Assembly (NCBI RefSeq): GCF_003340475.1
Contig: NZ_QBKA01000002.1
Coordinates: forward strand, 1,125,501-1,189,500
Direction of reading: 5' to 3'
Source: Alteripontixanthobacter maritimus
GTDB taxonomy: Bacteria; Pseudomonadota; Alphaproteobacteria; Sphingomonadales; Sphingomonadaceae
Length of the DNA stretch: 64,000 bases
The notes below the pieces were generated by a model. That model worked only from the letters and a program-made list of their open reading frames with translations, had not been told where the DNA came from and ran no database searches. The translations under genes and the position numbers were made by a program. Shown here piece by piece: positions 37,539 through 47,855 of the stretch; position 1 is the first letter of the stretch, and the number at the start of each line of letters is the position of its first letter.

Positions 37539-38921
37539 ATGACCCACAGCACCCACGACATTCATATAATCGGCGGCGGTTTGGCCGGCAGCGAAGCGGC
37601 CTGGCAACTGGCCCAGCGCGGTTTTCGCGTGCGCCTGTCCGAAATGCGCGGCGGCGGCGACATGACAGCGGCTCATAATTCGGAGGGGCTGGCCGAACTG
37701 GTATGCTCCAATTCCTTCCGTTCGGACGACGATAGCAAGAACGCCGTTGGCCTGCTGCATCACGAAATGCGTGCTTTCGACAGCATCGTAATGCGTGCAG
37801 GCGAAATTGCGCGCGTTCCCGCCGGATCGGCCATGGCGGTGGATCGCGACATGTTTTCCGCCGAAGTGCAACGGATGTTGGACGCGCATCCAAACGTCAC
37901 CATCGTGCGCGAGCGGATCGATACCCTGCCCGTATCCGGCTCCACCATCGTGGCGACAGGCCCGCTGACCGCCCGGACTTTGGCGGATAGCATCGGCGCG
38001 GCGACCGGACAGGACAGCCTGGCATTCTTCGATGCCATCGCGCCCATCGTGTATCGCGACAGTATCGACATGGATATTTGCTGGATACAAAGCCGTTGGA
38101 ACAAACGCACCGCCGCTTCCAACGAAGAAGGCGATTACATCAACTGTCCCATGACGAAGGAGCAGTATTACGCCTTTCACGAAGGGCTGGTCACCGCAGA
38201 AGTGACCGAATTCAAGCAGTGGGAAAAGGACACGCCTTACTTCGATGGCTGTATGCCGATCGAAGTCATGGCGAGCCGCGGAGTGGAGACGCTGCGCTTC
38301 GGGCCGATGAAACCTGTCGGGCTGGACGATCCGCGCACCGCCTGCGAGGAGTTTCCGCAAGGCCGCTGGCCGTTCGCGGTGGTGCAGTTGCGGCAGGACA
38401 ACAAGCTGGGCACACTGTGGAACATGGTCGGCTTCCAGACCAAGATGAAGCATGGTGCACAGGTCGAACTGTTTCGCACGATACCGGGTCTAAAGAACGC
38501 GGAATTTGCTCGCCTCGGCGGACTGCACCGCAACACGTTCCTCAATTCACCCCTCGTACTGGACCGTCAGTTGCGGTTGCGCGGTGCGGAACACATTCGT
38601 TTTGCCGGGCAGATCACCGGGTGTGAAGGCTACGTTGAAAGCAGCGCCGTCGGCCTGATGGCGGCAGTCATGGCCGCAAGCGAACTGGCTGGGCAGGACT
38701 TTTCTCCCCTCCCCGACACGACGGCTATGGGCGCGCTGCTGTCGCACATTACCGGCGATGCGGAGGCGGCAAGCTTCCAGCCCATGAATGTGAATTTCGG
38801 GCTATTTCCACCGATGCACGACGTGAAGAAGAAAATTCGCAAAGAAGCCTATACCGACCGCGCCAAGGCCGATCTGCAAAACTGGCTGGTGCAGCATGGC
38901 AAAGTGTCTGAGGCTGCATGA
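37539..38921 (+). CDS. trmFO: tRNA m5U54 methyltransferase TrmFO (folate/FAD dependent)
   Basis: 460 residues. Uses methylenetetrahydrofolate and FADH2 to make ribothymidine at position 54 of tRNA. FAD-binding motif [17 protein letters not shown] at residues about 12-28. Family blocks: [46 protein letters not shown], and the catalytic-cysteine region [13 protein letters not shown] near residue 366. The open frame extends upstream to 37257 but those residues do not resemble the family, so ATG 37539 is used. Alphaproteobacteria generally use TrmFO instead of SAM-dependent TrmA. Confidence 0.95.
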   Translation: MTHSTHDIHIIGGGLAGSEAAWQLAQRGFRVRLSEMRGGGDMTAAHNSEGLAELVCSNSFRSDDDSKNAVGLLHHEMRAFDSIVMRAGEIARVPAGSAMAVDRDMFSAEVQRMLDAHPNVTIVRERIDTLPVSGSTIVATGPLTARTLADSIGAATGQDSLAFFDAIAPIVYRDSIDMDICWIQSRWNKRTAASNEEGDYINCPMTKEQYYAFHEGLVTAEVTEFKQWEKDTPYFDGCMPIEVMASRGVETLRFGPMKPVGLDDPRTACEEFPQGRWPFAVVQLRQDNKLGTLWNMVGFQTKMKHGAQVELFRTIPGLKNAEFARLGGLHRNTFLNSPLVLDRQLRLRGAEHIRFAGQITGCEGYVESSAVGLMAAVMAASELAGQDFSPLPDTTAMGALLSHITGDAEAASFQPMNVNFGLFPPMHDVKKKIRKEAYTDRAKADLQNWLVQHGKVSEAA

Positions 38922-38940
38922 TCCAGTTTCCCGCCAGCAT

Positions 38941-39405
38941 TTAGCAACGGCAGGGTTTCTTCGGGCGTTTCTTGGGTGCAGTGGTTGCAAATTCGGCTTG
39001 GGTCAGCGCCCGGTTGCTATCGGAATCCGCACCGTCGAAACGTTTGACTGTGGCCACGGCCCATTCTTCGAACGTCAGCAAATTGTTACCATCCGCATCG
39101 AGCTTGCGGAAAGCGGCAGTGCGGCTCGACAGCATTTCGTTACGAGAGATTGTAAGGTCGCGGTTGCGATCATAGCGGAAGAAACGGCGCTGTTCGCGCG
39201 ACAATTCGGTTGCTTCTGGCGGCGCGGGCCCGAGCTGGTCCACCGCCTCAGCCGCCGGTAATTCCAACGGATCGACAGCGGGTGTTTCGCTTTCGGCCAT
39301 TGGCGGCGGTGCCCCTTCCTCGACCTGCGCGCGGCCCTGCCACCAGAACAGGCCGACGCTAACCATGATCAACATGGCAAATGCCCCTAATACAGCGTTC
39401 CGCAT
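38941..39405 (-). CDS. Membrane-anchored EF-hand protein
   Basis: 154 residues. One N-terminal helix (RNAVLGAFAMLIMVSVGLFW) acts as an anchor or signal, then a Pro/Glu-rich linker and three EF-hand-like calcium loops: YDRNRDLTISRNE, LDADGNNLLTFEE and DSDSNRALTQAE (about residues 80-135). The tail is basic with two cysteines (KKRPKKPCRC). The open frame runs upstream to 39990 through the next gene, but only the part from ATG 39405, preceded by an AAGGGACGG site, looks genuine. A calcium-binding envelope protein is inferred; partner unknown. Confidence 0.7.
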   Translation of the reverse strand: MRNAVLGAFAMLIMVSVGLFWWQGRAQVEEGAPPPMAESETPAVDPLELPAAEAVDQLGPAPPEATELSREQRRFFRYDRNRDLTISRNEMLSSRTAAFRKLDADGNNLLTFEEWAVATVKRFDGADSDSNRALTQAEFATTAPKKRPKKPCRC

Positions 39406-39439
39406 TACCCGTCCCTTATGCTTAATTTCGAAACATAGC

Positions 39440-40120
39440 CTACCTGCCGAGCAATCCAAGCCGCAGGGCGACAGCCACGCTGGCCCGGTCGGCCAATAAA
39501 GGCGCGCCACCCTTGACGAGTGCGCGCCGCCCCAGCCCGGCAAGCACGGTAAGAAAGCGCATATCACGAGGCAGCGTAGGCATGTTGCCCAGTAAAACGC
39601 GACCTTCCCCGACCACTTCGCGTTTAAGGTCACCATCGGACAGTTTCGCAGCAAGATCCGCCAGCGCCCAGATCTTCCCGCATAGTTCGGTGGCTGTGGA
39701 ATATGCCGGATCGGTTTGCATAGATGCGAAGGGCGCTGCACGGCCTGCAGCAAACTCGTCCAGCGCGCCTTTCTCCAGCGGGAATTCCTGTAATAATAGC
39801 TCCCACCCATCGACCAGCGCCAGGCAATACCGTTCACAGCCCGGCCAGTCCCGCCCCATCTCTTCCAGCATCGGCTCGCCGTGCGGGCGATCCGCAACCG
39901 GTTTCGCAAATTGCTCCCGCCACCACGCCAGGCGCAGTTGAGCTGGCAAGGGTTCGGTCGCCAGCAGGACGACCCGCGCCAACCGGTCATCGAACCGGAA
40001 GAACAAATCGAGCGGTTTACGCAGTTCGGGGCGCGCGTAATTTAGCGCAAGCGCCTGTTCCGGCGGCGCGGTATTTTCGGTGGGTGACACGTTCTCAAGC
40101 CTGCAATGAAAGCTAGCCAC
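39440..40120 (-). CDS. Squalene/phytoene synthase-like protein (NDUFAF6-type)
   Basis: 226 residues from GTG 40120 (a later in-frame GTG at 40090 is possible). The block ALALNYARPELRKPLDLFFRFDDRL ... QLRLAWWREQF resembles the N-terminal part of the squalene/phytoene synthase fold in NDUFAF6-like proteins. However the Asp-rich DxxxD substrate motifs are not evident, so prenyltransferase activity is unlikely. It lies between the EF-hand protein and Tad pilin genes on the same strand, and near trmFO. Role unknown; in mitochondria, NDUFAF6 is a complex I assembly factor. Confidence 0.55.
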   Translation of the reverse strand: MASFHCRLENVSPTENTAPPEQALALNYARPELRKPLDLFFRFDDRLARVVLLATEPLPAQLRLAWWREQFAKPVADRPHGEPMLEEMGRDWPGCERYCLALVDGWELLLQEFPLEKGALDEFAAGRAAPFASMQTDPAYSTATELCGKIWALADLAAKLSDGDLKREVVGEGRVLLGNMPTLPRDMRFLTVLAGLGRRALVKGGAPLLADRASVAVALRLGLLGR

Positions 40121-40172
40121 GCTCTAGCACTGCAGCCAAGCGATATACACAGCTTAGCCCGATAGCTGGCCC

Positions 40173-40853
40173 TTAATCACAGGGAGATGCTGTGGTGCCT
40201 CCGGTCAGCCCGGCACTGTAATCGCGATCGTCGCGGACCTGGAACGCTGCCTCTTGACGGTATTCCATTTTATCGATTCCGATAGCCCCGTCGAACAGGC
40301 TATCGTAATCGTAAATAACTTCGACGAACATGACCCCGGTACCGGCCTGCGCTTTTGCCTTGTTGGTAGAGCTTCCGACACCAGCAATCGGCGCTCCGGT
40401 CAGGCCATTCTTGGCACCGTCATCACCGTATTTCGATTCCCGTTCGAGACCGCCGGTGCATCGCTGCCAGCGAATGAATTGCCGGCCCGTCGAGGCATCA
40501 TATTCTACACTGGAAATAATAATTCGGCCGCGCTCGGCAATATCCATATTCCCCGCCTGCCGCACGGCGCTGGCAAGCAATGCATCGACCTGCGCTTCGG
40601 AAATGGTAGGCGCAACGCCGCTATTGTCGTTCTGACCCACGCGCGATGCGTTATCTGCTAGCGAAATCGCAGTTTGGCTAAGCTGCGTCTGCATCAGGGA
40701 TGCCTGCGCCAACTCGATACCGAACAGTCCCATGACGAGCAGGATTGGTGCGGTGAAGGCAAACTCCACCATGGCCGCACCTGCGGTGTCGGAACCGAGA
40801 GTACGGAACCTGCGACGCGCGCAGTTTTTAGATTGGTTGAGCATCATGCGCAT
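40173..40853 (-). CDS. TadE-like pseudopilin
   Basis: 226 residues. TadE signature near the N-terminus: a Gly-Ala followed by hydrophobic stretch with Glu at +5 (GAAMVEFAFTAPILLVMGLFGIELAQ, about residues 25-50). Processed by the TadV prepilin peptidase in the Flp/Tad pilus system. The body contains a long disulfide-poor extracellular domain ending with TASPCD. The ATG lies 10 bases inside the upstream TadE-like gene, so the two are translationally coupled. The secretion ATPase and secretin genes are not in this window. Confidence 0.8.
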   Translation of the reverse strand: MRMMLNQSKNCARRRFRTLGSDTAGAAMVEFAFTAPILLVMGLFGIELAQASLMQTQLSQTAISLADNASRVGQNDNSGVAPTISEAQVDALLASAVRQAGNMDIAERGRIIISSVEYDASTGRQFIRWQRCTGGLERESKYGDDGAKNGLTGAPIAGVGSSTNKAKAQAGTGVMFVEVIYDYDSLFDGAIGIDKMEYRQEAAFQVRDDRDYSAGLTGGTTASPCD

Positions 40854-41458
40854 GTCCCGCCATCCGATCCGAGCCCTACCTGATCTGCGAATGGTTGGTT
40901 CTGCCGAACCGAGGTGGCCTCAATGGTTCTCGCATTGTTGTTCAGCCCGAAAACCGGAAATGCGAACAGCGGGTCGTATGTTGCTTTGACAGTTACCAAC
41001 ACGATGTCGTTCGCTCCGCCATTGCCGTTCGCTCCGACATCTTCATCCCATTGGCCGTTGCGGTTTTCGTCGGTGTAGGATTCGCCATTATCGCATATGC
41101 CGTTGCTGTTGCTCGCATCGTTCCAACTTTCCGGACGGGCTATATCGTTGAAATCGAAATAGCTGCGACGCGTGGTCACGACTTTGGCATCGGGAATGAT
41201 GTAGCGAACCATTTCCTCCACGACCGCATCAGCTGCATCCGTGTTGGCAATTTCCAGCGAAGATATCCGTGCAGCGTCATTTGCGGCGCCGTTCATAATC
41301 GATTTTGCGTACCCCATTTGCGCAAGGTCGATGAGACCCAGCAACATGAGGAAGAATACCGGCGCGAGAATGCCGAACTCGACCACCGTCACACCGTGCT
41401 CGTCCGTCCGGATCCTGCGCAGCCGCCGGGCAATAAAAGAGGATGCAGCGCGGTGCAT
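40844..41458 (-). CDS. TadE-like pseudopilin (second)
   Basis: 204 residues with the TadE start: RTDEHGVTVVEFGILAPVFFLMLLGLIDLAQMGYAK, including the Gly before the hydrophobic helix and Glu at +5. The soluble part has an Asn/Asp/Gly-rich segment (GICDNGESYTDENRNGQWDEDVGANGN region, about 120-150) resembling a calcium-binding loop (DENRNGQWDED). The start overlaps the TadG stop, and it overlaps the first TadE gene downstream, forming a three-gene pilin-like operon tadG-tadE-tadE. Confidence 0.8.
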   Translation of the reverse strand: MHRAASSFIARRLRRIRTDEHGVTVVEFGILAPVFFLMLLGLIDLAQMGYAKSIMNGAANDAARISSLEIANTDAADAVVEEMVRYIIPDAKVVTTRRSYFDFNDIARPESWNDASNSNGICDNGESYTDENRNGQWDEDVGANGNGGANDIVLVTVKATYDPLFAFPVFGLNNNARTIEATSVRQNQPFADQVGLGSDGGTCA

Positions 41459-43377
41459 TACTGAACCACCCGCAATTCACCGATGGTTTGCCCGATCTGC
41501 TGGAACGCGTCGTTCAATTGTGACGCGTCCGATGCCGGGAATGCGCTGTTGGGCGACGAACATTTCTTCAGGCTATCCGTCAGGGCGGTCGAAAACGCAA
41601 TGACCCAGACCCGGATGCCTTTTGACTTCACCGCTTCGCAAACCGCCAGAAAGCGGGAGTCGTGCCGGGCGTCGCGCGCTGGGTCGTCAGCGCCACCAAC
41701 GCGCTCGTCGTTCCGTTCGATACCATAGGCGGAATAGGAATTCGAAGACGTACTCATGAAACCATCGGTCATGAACACGATGTGCCGTGATGTTGTGCCA
41801 GGATTGGCAGCACCTTCCATTACGGAACCGTTGAACACGCCATCCGGCGACGCCATCCGGCCGCCCCAGATCATGCCGATATCGTGATATGTGCTCCCCG
41901 CAGGAGAAAGGTCGCCGATATAGCCATTGAAGAATGAGTTGGGACTGCTGAAGTCGCCTTCTTCCCATTCCTGCAATTCCGCAGCTTCATTGGGACAAAA
42001 AGGATCGCCAGTCTTGTTACCGTACCGCGATTCGGTCGTTCCAGCGTCGCGATAATAGGATACTTCCGGCCAGACCGGTTTCCATTGGGTGCTTGGTCCG
42101 CTGGGGATCAGATCTATATCGAGGTCGTTGGCACCACCGGGGGAGAAGCCCGTGATGGTCGAGAACGAGAAGGTTGCGGAGTCGGTGCTTTCGGCTTCTT
42201 CGATGCAGCCGGACCACTTTGCATTCACGTTCGAACCTTGATTGCCCACATTCTGGCCAACAGTCGCACCGTTCTTGAAAAGATCGGTGTTGAAGGTTCG
42301 CCGAACATATTTGTAATGATCGACGAGATATTCGTAACGGTACTGATACCGGTTCGCAATGTAGTAGTCGTCACCGTTATAAAAGCAGAAGAATTCCGTG
42401 CGACGCTGCTGCTGCCGGGTTACGTCCCGGCCGCCAGTTCGGTAGTCGACATCCGAGCCGACGTCCCTCCAAGCCGTATTATCGGGCATGGCGTTTTCAC
42501 AGCTCGACCGGGAGCCATAGGCCTGACTACTGTAATAATAGGCCTGACCGTTGTCGTTGGAGGAATACAGGACACTTCCACCAGCCGGATCGTATTCGCG
42601 CGACTGGTAGCCATGACTGTCGGCAACATAGTTCGCATCGATATTAACCAGCAGGTTGCCCACGTTTACCGATGAGGAATAGGGCACGAAGCCGAACCGG
42701 ACACGCCCCTGCCCGCCCGCCGCTGCCGTGGTCGTCACGGTGTAGAAGCTCGACAAGGCTTCGCGCAGTTCCTGCAGGCGCGATTTTCCGCCATGCGCAG
42801 TTTCGCTATACCCGCTCGAATTGATGTAACTCTGGCACTGCGAAGCCGTATGGCTGGACAGGCAAGCCATCGAACCAGTGGTATCGAGCACCAATGTCAC
42901 ATCGTTGTTGCCGACCTGCATGGTTGCCGAACACGTAGTGCTGAGCGGCACGGTGTCGAACCCGAATAGCGGCATGACATATGCCTCGACTTCGGTGGTG
43001 GCGGTTCCCACGATCGTGCTCCCGCCATCGTCCGACGTTGCCGAGAAGCTTACATTCCTGATGTCGACTTCACTCGCTTCGAAATTGGTTTCGAAATAAG
43101 TTTCCGCATTGGTTTCGGCCGCGGTATCAAACCCGTCATTCGTCACGGATTTGCGTCCGGCCAGTACGCCGGCATCGCAGGCCGCTTGCAGCCGGGATTT
43201 GACCATATAAGCACGCGAGGCATCAACGCCGCCGCCGACCATGCCAGCAAGGACTAGCATACCCATCGCCGCCATTGGCAGCACGTTACCGCCGTTATCC
43301 CGCAATGCGCGCAAGACACCGCGATCGGTATAAGCACCGTCAGCTGTCCTGCCTGTTGGATCCTTCGTATCGCGCAT
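41458..43377 (-). CDS. TadG-like pilus assembly protein with vWA domain
   Basis: 639 residues. N-terminal TadG pilin-like motif (GNVLPMAAMGMLVLAGMVGGGVDASRAYM, residues about 30-58). From about residue 160 a von Willebrand A domain begins with a MIDAS motif VLDTTGSM (DxTxS), and its second half carries the FMTDGFMS strand near residue 540 and the region ending WVIAFSTAL. A long Tyr/Ser/Asn-rich insertion (about 230-500) interrupts the vWA fold. Such proteins anchor or assemble Tad pili and act in adhesion. First gene of the tad-like operon; its ATG at 43377 has about 175 bases of upstream DNA. Confidence 0.82.
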   Translation of the reverse strand: MRDTKDPTGRTADGAYTDRGVLRALRDNGGNVLPMAAMGMLVLAGMVGGGVDASRAYMVKSRLQAACDAGVLAGRKSVTNDGFDTAAETNAETYFETNFEASEVDIRNVSFSATSDDGGSTIVGTATTEVEAYVMPLFGFDTVPLSTTCSATMQVGNNDVTLVLDTTGSMACLSSHTASQCQSYINSSGYSETAHGGKSRLQELREALSSFYTVTTTAAAGGQGRVRFGFVPYSSSVNVGNLLVNIDANYVADSHGYQSREYDPAGGSVLYSSNDNGQAYYYSSQAYGSRSSCENAMPDNTAWRDVGSDVDYRTGGRDVTRQQQRRTEFFCFYNGDDYYIANRYQYRYEYLVDHYKYVRRTFNTDLFKNGATVGQNVGNQGSNVNAKWSGCIEEAESTDSATFSFSTITGFSPGGANDLDIDLIPSGPSTQWKPVWPEVSYYRDAGTTESRYGNKTGDPFCPNEAAELQEWEEGDFSSPNSFFNGYIGDLSPAGSTYHDIGMIWGGRMASPDGVFNGSVMEGAANPGTTSRHIVFMTDGFMSTSSNSYSAYGIERNDERVGGADDPARDARHDSRFLAVCEAVKSKGIRVWVIAFSTALTDSLKKCSSPNSAFPASDASQLNDAFQQIGQTIGELRVVQ

Positions 43378-43553
43378 TACTGATGGATTTCCCCGAGTTC
43401 GAACTGGGGAATATCCGGGGAAACTTAAAAATGCCTAAACGGATTGGAACGGCGATATAGGTGGGCTGCGATTACGACACCCAAATGACTCACTAAGCCA
43501 GCAAACCTATAAGGCTACATTGTCGGTGATGGCGAGTGGCACTGCTCGATAGC

Positions 43554-44945
43554 TCAATTCTGGTAACAAACCTTTTTCGCCGCCGCGACGATCTTGGCCG
43601 TGTCGAGCAAGGCTAGTTTCTCCAGATTAGCGGCGTAGGGCAAAGGCACGTCTTCGTTACAGACGCGCAAAACCGGCGCATCCAGATCGTCGAACCCGTC
43701 TTCCATACATAGCGCAATAATTTCCGACGCAATCGAGCACGTCGGCCAACCTTCTTCCGCGATAATCAGGCGGTTTGTCCTGGCGAGACTGTCGAGAACA
43801 GCCTGCGTGTCCAGCGGGCGTAAAGTGCGAAGGTCGATGACTTCGGCGTCGATCCCCTCGTCTGCAAGCTGGTCCGCCGCTTCGAGCGACAAGCCGACAC
43901 CTATGGAATAGGATACGATGGTGACGTCGCTGCCCTCGCGCATCGTGCGCGCCTTGCCGATAGGCAGGACGTGCTCATCCAGTTCCGGCAGTTCGAAAGT
44001 GCGTCCGTAGACCAATTCGTTTTCTAGGAAGACCACCGGGTCCTCGCAGCGGATTGCGGCTTTCAAGAGGCCCTTCGCATCGCTGGAATCATACGGTGCA
44101 ATAACGATCAGCCCCGGTACGCTGGCGTACCATGGCCCGAAATTCTGACTGTGTTGCGCGCCCACGCGGCTGGCTGCCCCGTTGGGCCCACGAAATACCA
44201 CCGGACATCGCATCTGACCGCCGGACATGTAGTTTGTCTTGGCGGCGGAATTTACGACGTGATCGATCGCCTGCATCGCGAAGTTGAAGGTCATGAACTC
44301 CACGATCGGACGCAGACCACCCATTGCCGCACCCGTACCGATACCGGCAAAACCGTATTCGGTAATGGGCGTATCGATCACTCGCTTCGGGCCAAACTCG
44401 TCGAGCAGTCCCTGCGTAACCTTATACGCGCCTTGATACTGGGCGACTTCCTCACCCATAACGAATACGCGGTCGTCGCGGCGCATTTCCTCGGCCATCG
44501 CGTCTCGCAGCGCCTCACGCACGCTGACGGTGGCCATGTTCGTACCAGCGGGAATGGCGGGGTCTTTCACGTCGGCTTTCGCGGAGACCGGCTTGGTCAG
44601 TTCCGCCTCGCTCTCTTCGCGGCCAATATCCTTGCCTTCACCCTGAACGTCACCCGGGGTAGCATCGGGTGCAGGAGCGGGAGCCGCGTCAGAGACATCT
44701 TCGCCCTCACCCGCCAGCATGGCGATCACCGTGCCAACGGCGACGTTCTCCGTTCCTTCGGCAATCATGATCTTGCCCAGCGTGCCCTCGTCCACCGCTT
44801 CGAATTCCATCGTCGCCTTGTCGGTTTCGATTTCCGCAAGAATATCGCCGGAGGAGATTTCGTCGCCTTCCTTCACCAGCCATTTGGCCAGCGTGCCTTC
44901 TTCCATGGTGGGGGACAAAGCGGGCATTTTCAGTTCGATTGCCAT
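43554..44945 (-). CDS. pdhB: Pyruvate dehydrogenase E1 component beta subunit with N-terminal lipoyl domain
   Basis: 463 residues. Residues 1-80 form a lipoyl domain with the modified lysine Lys43 ([11 protein letters not shown]); an Ala/Pro/Glu linker (85-140) follows, then the transketolase-like E1-beta region (about 145-463) with [36 protein letters not shown]1-alpha and E1-beta together decarboxylate pyruvate and pass acetyl to lipoate. The lipoyl fusion on E1-beta is known in alphaproteobacteria. It begins two bases after the pdhA stop. The lipoyl group would be supplied through LipA, encoded at 28-29 kb. Confidence 0.95.
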   Translation of the reverse strand: MAIELKMPALSPTMEEGTLAKWLVKEGDEISSGDILAEIETDKATMEFEAVDEGTLGKIMIAEGTENVAVGTVIAMLAGEGEDVSDAAPAPAPDATPGDVQGEGKDIGREESEAELTKPVSAKADVKDPAIPAGTNMATVSVREALRDAMAEEMRRDDRVFVMGEEVAQYQGAYKVTQGLLDEFGPKRVIDTPITEYGFAGIGTGAAMGGLRPIVEFMTFNFAMQAIDHVVNSAAKTNYMSGGQMRCPVVFRGPNGAASRVGAQHSQNFGPWYASVPGLIVIAPYDSSDAKGLLKAAIRCEDPVVFLENELVYGRTFELPELDEHVLPIGKARTMREGSDVTIVSYSIGVGLSLEAADQLADEGIDAEVIDLRTLRPLDTQAVLDSLARTNRLIIAEEGWPTCSIASEIIALCMEDGFDDLDAPVLRVCNEDVPLPYAANLEKLALLDTAKIVAAAKKVCYQN

Positions 44946-44947
44946 GC

Positions 44948-46048
44948 TCAATACTCCTCCACCAGTACATCGGTGTAGAGTTCGGCAGGCTCCGGTTCGG
45001 GGCTGCTTTCGGCAAAGTCCGCCGCTTCGGAAACGCGGGCGCGGATAGCCTTGTCGATGGCCTTCAGATCGTCCTCGGTCTTACCGCGTTCAAGCAGCGC
45101 CTTCTTCGCCGCCTCGATCGGGTCCTGATTGTCGCGCTTGTCCTGCACCTCTTCGCGTGTGCGATACTTCGCCGGGTCGGACATCGAGTGACCGCGATAG
45201 CGATAGGTGTTGAGTTCCATCAGCACCGGCCCATTGCCACCGCGCACATGCTCGAAGGCGATTTCGGCGGCGTTGCGGACTTCCAGTACGTCCATCCCGT
45301 TCACGTCCATGCCGGGAATGCGGAAGGCAGTACCGCGCCGGTAAAAATCGGTTTCCGCGCTGGACCGGCTGACCGCCGTGCCCATTGCGTACTGATTGTT
45401 TTCAATTACGAATACGATGGGCAGCTTCCACAGCGACGCCATGTTGAAAGTTTCGTAGACCTGCCCCTGGTTCGCCGCGCCATCGCCAAAATAGGCGAGG
45501 CAGATGCCGCCATCGTCGCGATACTGATGCGCCAGCGCCAGCCCACCGCCCAGCGCCACTTGCGCGCCCACGATACCATGGCCGCCGTAGAATTTATGTT
45601 CGGTCGAAAACATGTGCATCGACCCGCCCTTACCCTTGGAAATCCCCGCCTGACGCCCGGTCAGTTCGGCCATGATGACTTTCGGATCGATCCCGTAAGC
45701 GAGCATGTGACCATGGTCGCGATAGCCGGTGATGACGCTGTCCTTGTCGTTGTCCAACGCGCTTTGCAACCCGATCGCGACCGCTTCCTGCCCGATGTAA
45801 AGGTGACAGAATCCTCCGATCAGCCCGAGCCCGTAAAGCTGGCCCGCGCGTTCTTCGAACCTGCGGATCAGCAGCATCTGCTCATAAAATTCGAGCAGTT
45901 GATCGTCGCTGGCTGCAAACTGGCGCTTTTCCTCCAGGCGGTCCTGCAGGCTATGCAATGCGAAATCGCGCTGCGCCGATGCATCGTCCCCGGTTGGTTT
46001 TTTCGCAGCTTGTTTCTTGCTTGCAGCTCTGGCCAAAGTGGACCCCAT
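44948..46048 (-). CDS. pdhA: Pyruvate dehydrogenase E1 component alpha subunit
   Basis: 366 residues. ThDP-binding motif [20 protein letters not shown]...NN (about residues 190-222), phosphorylation-loop region [19 protein letters not shown] and the ArgHisHis-type [13 protein letters not shown]-terminal Lys/Ala-rich extension (residues 1-25). Pairs with pdhB immediately downstream; the E2 gene is not next to them here. A perfect 17-base palindrome lies about 110 bases upstream of the ATG. Confidence 0.95.
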   Translation of the reverse strand: MGSTLARAASKKQAAKKPTGDDASAQRDFALHSLQDRLEEKRQFAASDDQLLEFYEQMLLIRRFEERAGQLYGLGLIGGFCHLYIGQEAVAIGLQSALDNDKDSVITGYRDHGHMLAYGIDPKVIMAELTGRQAGISKGKGGSMHMFSTEHKFYGGHGIVGAQVALGGGLALAHQYRDDGGICLAYFGDGAANQGQVYETFNMASLWKLPIVFVIENNQYAMGTAVSRSSAETDFYRRGTAFRIPGMDVNGMDVLEVRNAAEIAFEHVRGGNGPVLMELNTYRYRGHSMSDPAKYRTREEVQDKRDNQDPIEAAKKALLERGKTEDDLKAIDKAIRARVSEAADFAESSPEPEPAELYTDVLVEEY

Positions 46049-46158
46049 TCAACCGGGCCCGGATATCGAGCCGCCCATTGGCTCCGCTATGCCGCAGCGT
46101 CGCTGCGGGTGCAACGCCGAGAATTGCCTGAATAGCAATGCATGTCACAGAGCCTGCG

Positions 46159-46175
46159 CGCCAAGGTCCTTGGCG
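46159..46175. promoter_or_regulatory. Perfect palindrome upstream of pdhA
   Basis: CGCCAAGG-T-CCTTGGCG is a perfect inverted repeat with one central base. It lies 14 bases past the ftsB-like stop and about 110 bases before pdhA on the same strand. It could be an operator for pdhAB or a compact hairpin at the ftsB 3' end; no T-run follows. Confidence 0.4.
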
Positions 46176-46188
46176 AAGCAAACACGGT

Positions 46189-46512
46189 TTACTCGGCAGG
46201 CGGGTCCAAGGTTATGACCAGCTCATCCGGATGGGCAACATTCAAATTCTGCCGCAGCAATTCGCCAACCATGTCGGGGTCCGCATTATCGGGATCGAGC
46301 AAGGCGACACGGTTGCGCAAATCCTGTGTTTCCTTTTGCAAGACCGCAACCTGATCGCGCCGGTCATTCAGCAGGCTGGCGCTTTCGTTCCAAGCCAGCA
46401 CTCCGCTCGGCCCGGCGACCGCCAGACCGCCAAGCAGCAACAACGCGCCAAGAGCCAGGCCTTGCCGCATCTGCTCCATAATCACTTCAAGGTTGCGCAA
46501 TCGCGAAGTCAT
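46189..46512 (-). CDS. FtsB/DivIC-type septum formation initiator
   Basis: 107 residues with the layout of the FtsB family: a short cytoplasmic N-terminus, one membrane helix (about residues 18-38, LALGALLLLGGLAVAG), a heptad-like coiled coil (about 40-72, LLNDRRDQVAVLQKETQDLRNRV) and a short conserved tail (DPDMVGELLRQNLNVAHPDELVI). FtsB joins FtsL and FtsQ in the divisome. The linkage ftsB-pdhA-pdhB is usual in alphaproteobacteria. ATG 46512 is used; an internal ATG at codon 12 is a possible alternative. Confidence 0.82.
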   Translation of the reverse strand: MTSRLRNLEVIMEQMRQGLALGALLLLGGLAVAGPSGVLAWNESASLLNDRRDQVAVLQKETQDLRNRVALLDPDNADPDMVGELLRQNLNVAHPDELVITLDPPAE

Positions 46513-46645
46513 AGGCCGTTAGAATCATAGTTAATCCCGTGCCGCAAGCGTTTTATGACAGTTCGAAGTTTCTTTAGGCCTGATGGCGAAGGCCTGAAGA
46601 ACGTTACCGCACCGCCCGCTTGATCTTCATTGCCAAATCTGTCAT

Positions 46646-46670
46646 ATAGTTGCAACGGAAACTATGTTGC
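46646..46670 (+). promoter_or_regulatory. Possible operator upstream of hppD
   Basis: ATAGTT (46646-46651) and AACTAT (46660-46665) are inverted, and GTTGC occurs at 46649-46653 and 46666-46670, about 65-90 bases before the hppD ATG. This clustering in a 220-base intergenic region suggests a regulator site, but no consensus is recognised. Confidence 0.3.
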
Positions 46671-46733
46671 GCAGCGTACCGGGCTTAGTGCCAGCACGCG
46701 CGCACTTCTCGAACGTTATAAAAGGTGGAAACC

Positions 46734-47855
46734 ATGGCCGATCTTTTCGAAAATCCCGCCGGGCTGGACGGCTTCGAATTCGTCGAGTTCTGCGCGTCGG
46801 AAAAAGGCGTGTTGGAACCCGTATTCAAGGCGATGGGCTTCACGCATATTGCAAACCACCGGCGCAAGGACGTGCAACTCTGGCGGCAGGGCGGCATCAA
46901 CCTGATTGCAAATTACGAACCGCGCAGCGCGGCCTGGTACTTTGCCCGCGAACATGGGGCGAGCGCATGTGGCATGGCCTTCCGCGTGAAGGATGCAGTC
47001 GCAGCCTATGATCATCTGCTGTCCAAGGGCGCCGAACCTGTCGAAGTCGCAACCGGCCCCATGGAACTGCGCATCCCGGCCATTCGCGGTATCGGCGGTG
47101 CAATCCTGTATTTGGTTGATCGGTATGACGGGAAGACCGGCGAGGACGACCTAAGCATTTACGATATCGATTTCGAATATCTGCCGGATGTGGATCGCCA
47201 TCCGGAAGGTGCTGGCTTCCAGATCATCGATCACCTGACTCACAACGTCTATACCGGCCGCATGGCCTATTGGGCGGATTACTACGAAAGCCTGTTCAAC
47301 TTCCGCGAGATCCGCTTCTTTGACATCAAAGGTGAGTATACCGGCCTGACTTCCAAGGCGCTGACCGCGCCCGATGGCAAGATCAAGATTCCGCTCAACG
47401 AGGAAGGCGAAGGCGGCAAGGGTCAGATTGAGGAGTTCCTGCGCGAATTCAACGGTGAGGGCATTCAGCACATCGCCCTGATCTGCGATGATCTGGTTAC
47501 GGCGTGGGACCGTCTCAAGGATTTTGGCGTGCCGTTCATGACCGCCCCGCCCGAAACCTATTACGAAATGCTCGACGAGCGCCTGCCCGGCCACGGCGAA
47601 CCAGCCGACGAATTGAAGGCCCGGGGTATCCTGCTGGACGGAACGATAGAAGGTGGCCAGCCCCGCCTTCTGCTGCAGATTTTCGCCGAAGCGCAGGTCG
47701 GTCCGGTATTTTTCGAATTCATCCAGCGCAAGGGTGACGACGGGTTCGGTGAAGGCAATTTCAAGGCTCTTTTCGAAAGCATCGAGCGCGATCAGGTCGC
47801 TCGCGGTGTGCTGGATACCGGCAAGGCGGACAGCGAGATGGAACCAGCGGAATGA
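46734..47855 (+). CDS. hppD: 4-hydroxyphenylpyruvate dioxygenase
   Basis: 373 residues. Converts 4-hydroxyphenylpyruvate to homogentisate in tyrosine degradation. Two VOC-type modules: the inactive N-terminal one (about 10-150) and the catalytic C-terminal one with Fe(II) ligands in DHLTHNV (His, about 168), [13 protein letters not shown] (His, about 246) and [21 protein letters not shown] (Glu, about 325). The ATG sits 5 bases after an AAAGGTGG site; the frame is open slightly further upstream. It overlaps the next VOC gene (ATGA), suggesting a joint function. Confidence 0.95.
   Translation: MADLFENPAGLDGFEFVEFCASEKGVLEPVFKAMGFTHIANHRRKDVQLWRQGGINLIANYEPRSAAWYFAREHGASACGMAFRVKDAVAAYDHLLSKGAEPVEVATGPMELRIPAIRGIGGAILYLVDRYDGKTGEDDLSIYDIDFEYLPDVDRHPEGAGFQIIDHLTHNVYTGRMAYWADYYESLFNFREIRFFDIKGEYTGLTSKALTAPDGKIKIPLNEEGEGGKGQIEEFLREFNGEGIQHIALICDDLVTAWDRLKDFGVPFMTAPPETYYEMLDERLPGHGEPADELKARGILLDGTIEGGQPRLLLQIFAEAQVGPVFFEFIQRKGDDGFGEGNFKALFESIERDQVARGVLDTGKADSEMEPAE

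Noticed and set aside
39406-39990. Long - strand extension of the EF-hand frame
   Set aside because: It overlaps the squalene/phytoene-synthase-like gene in another frame and has no family-like composition; the EF-hand gene has its own good start at 39405.
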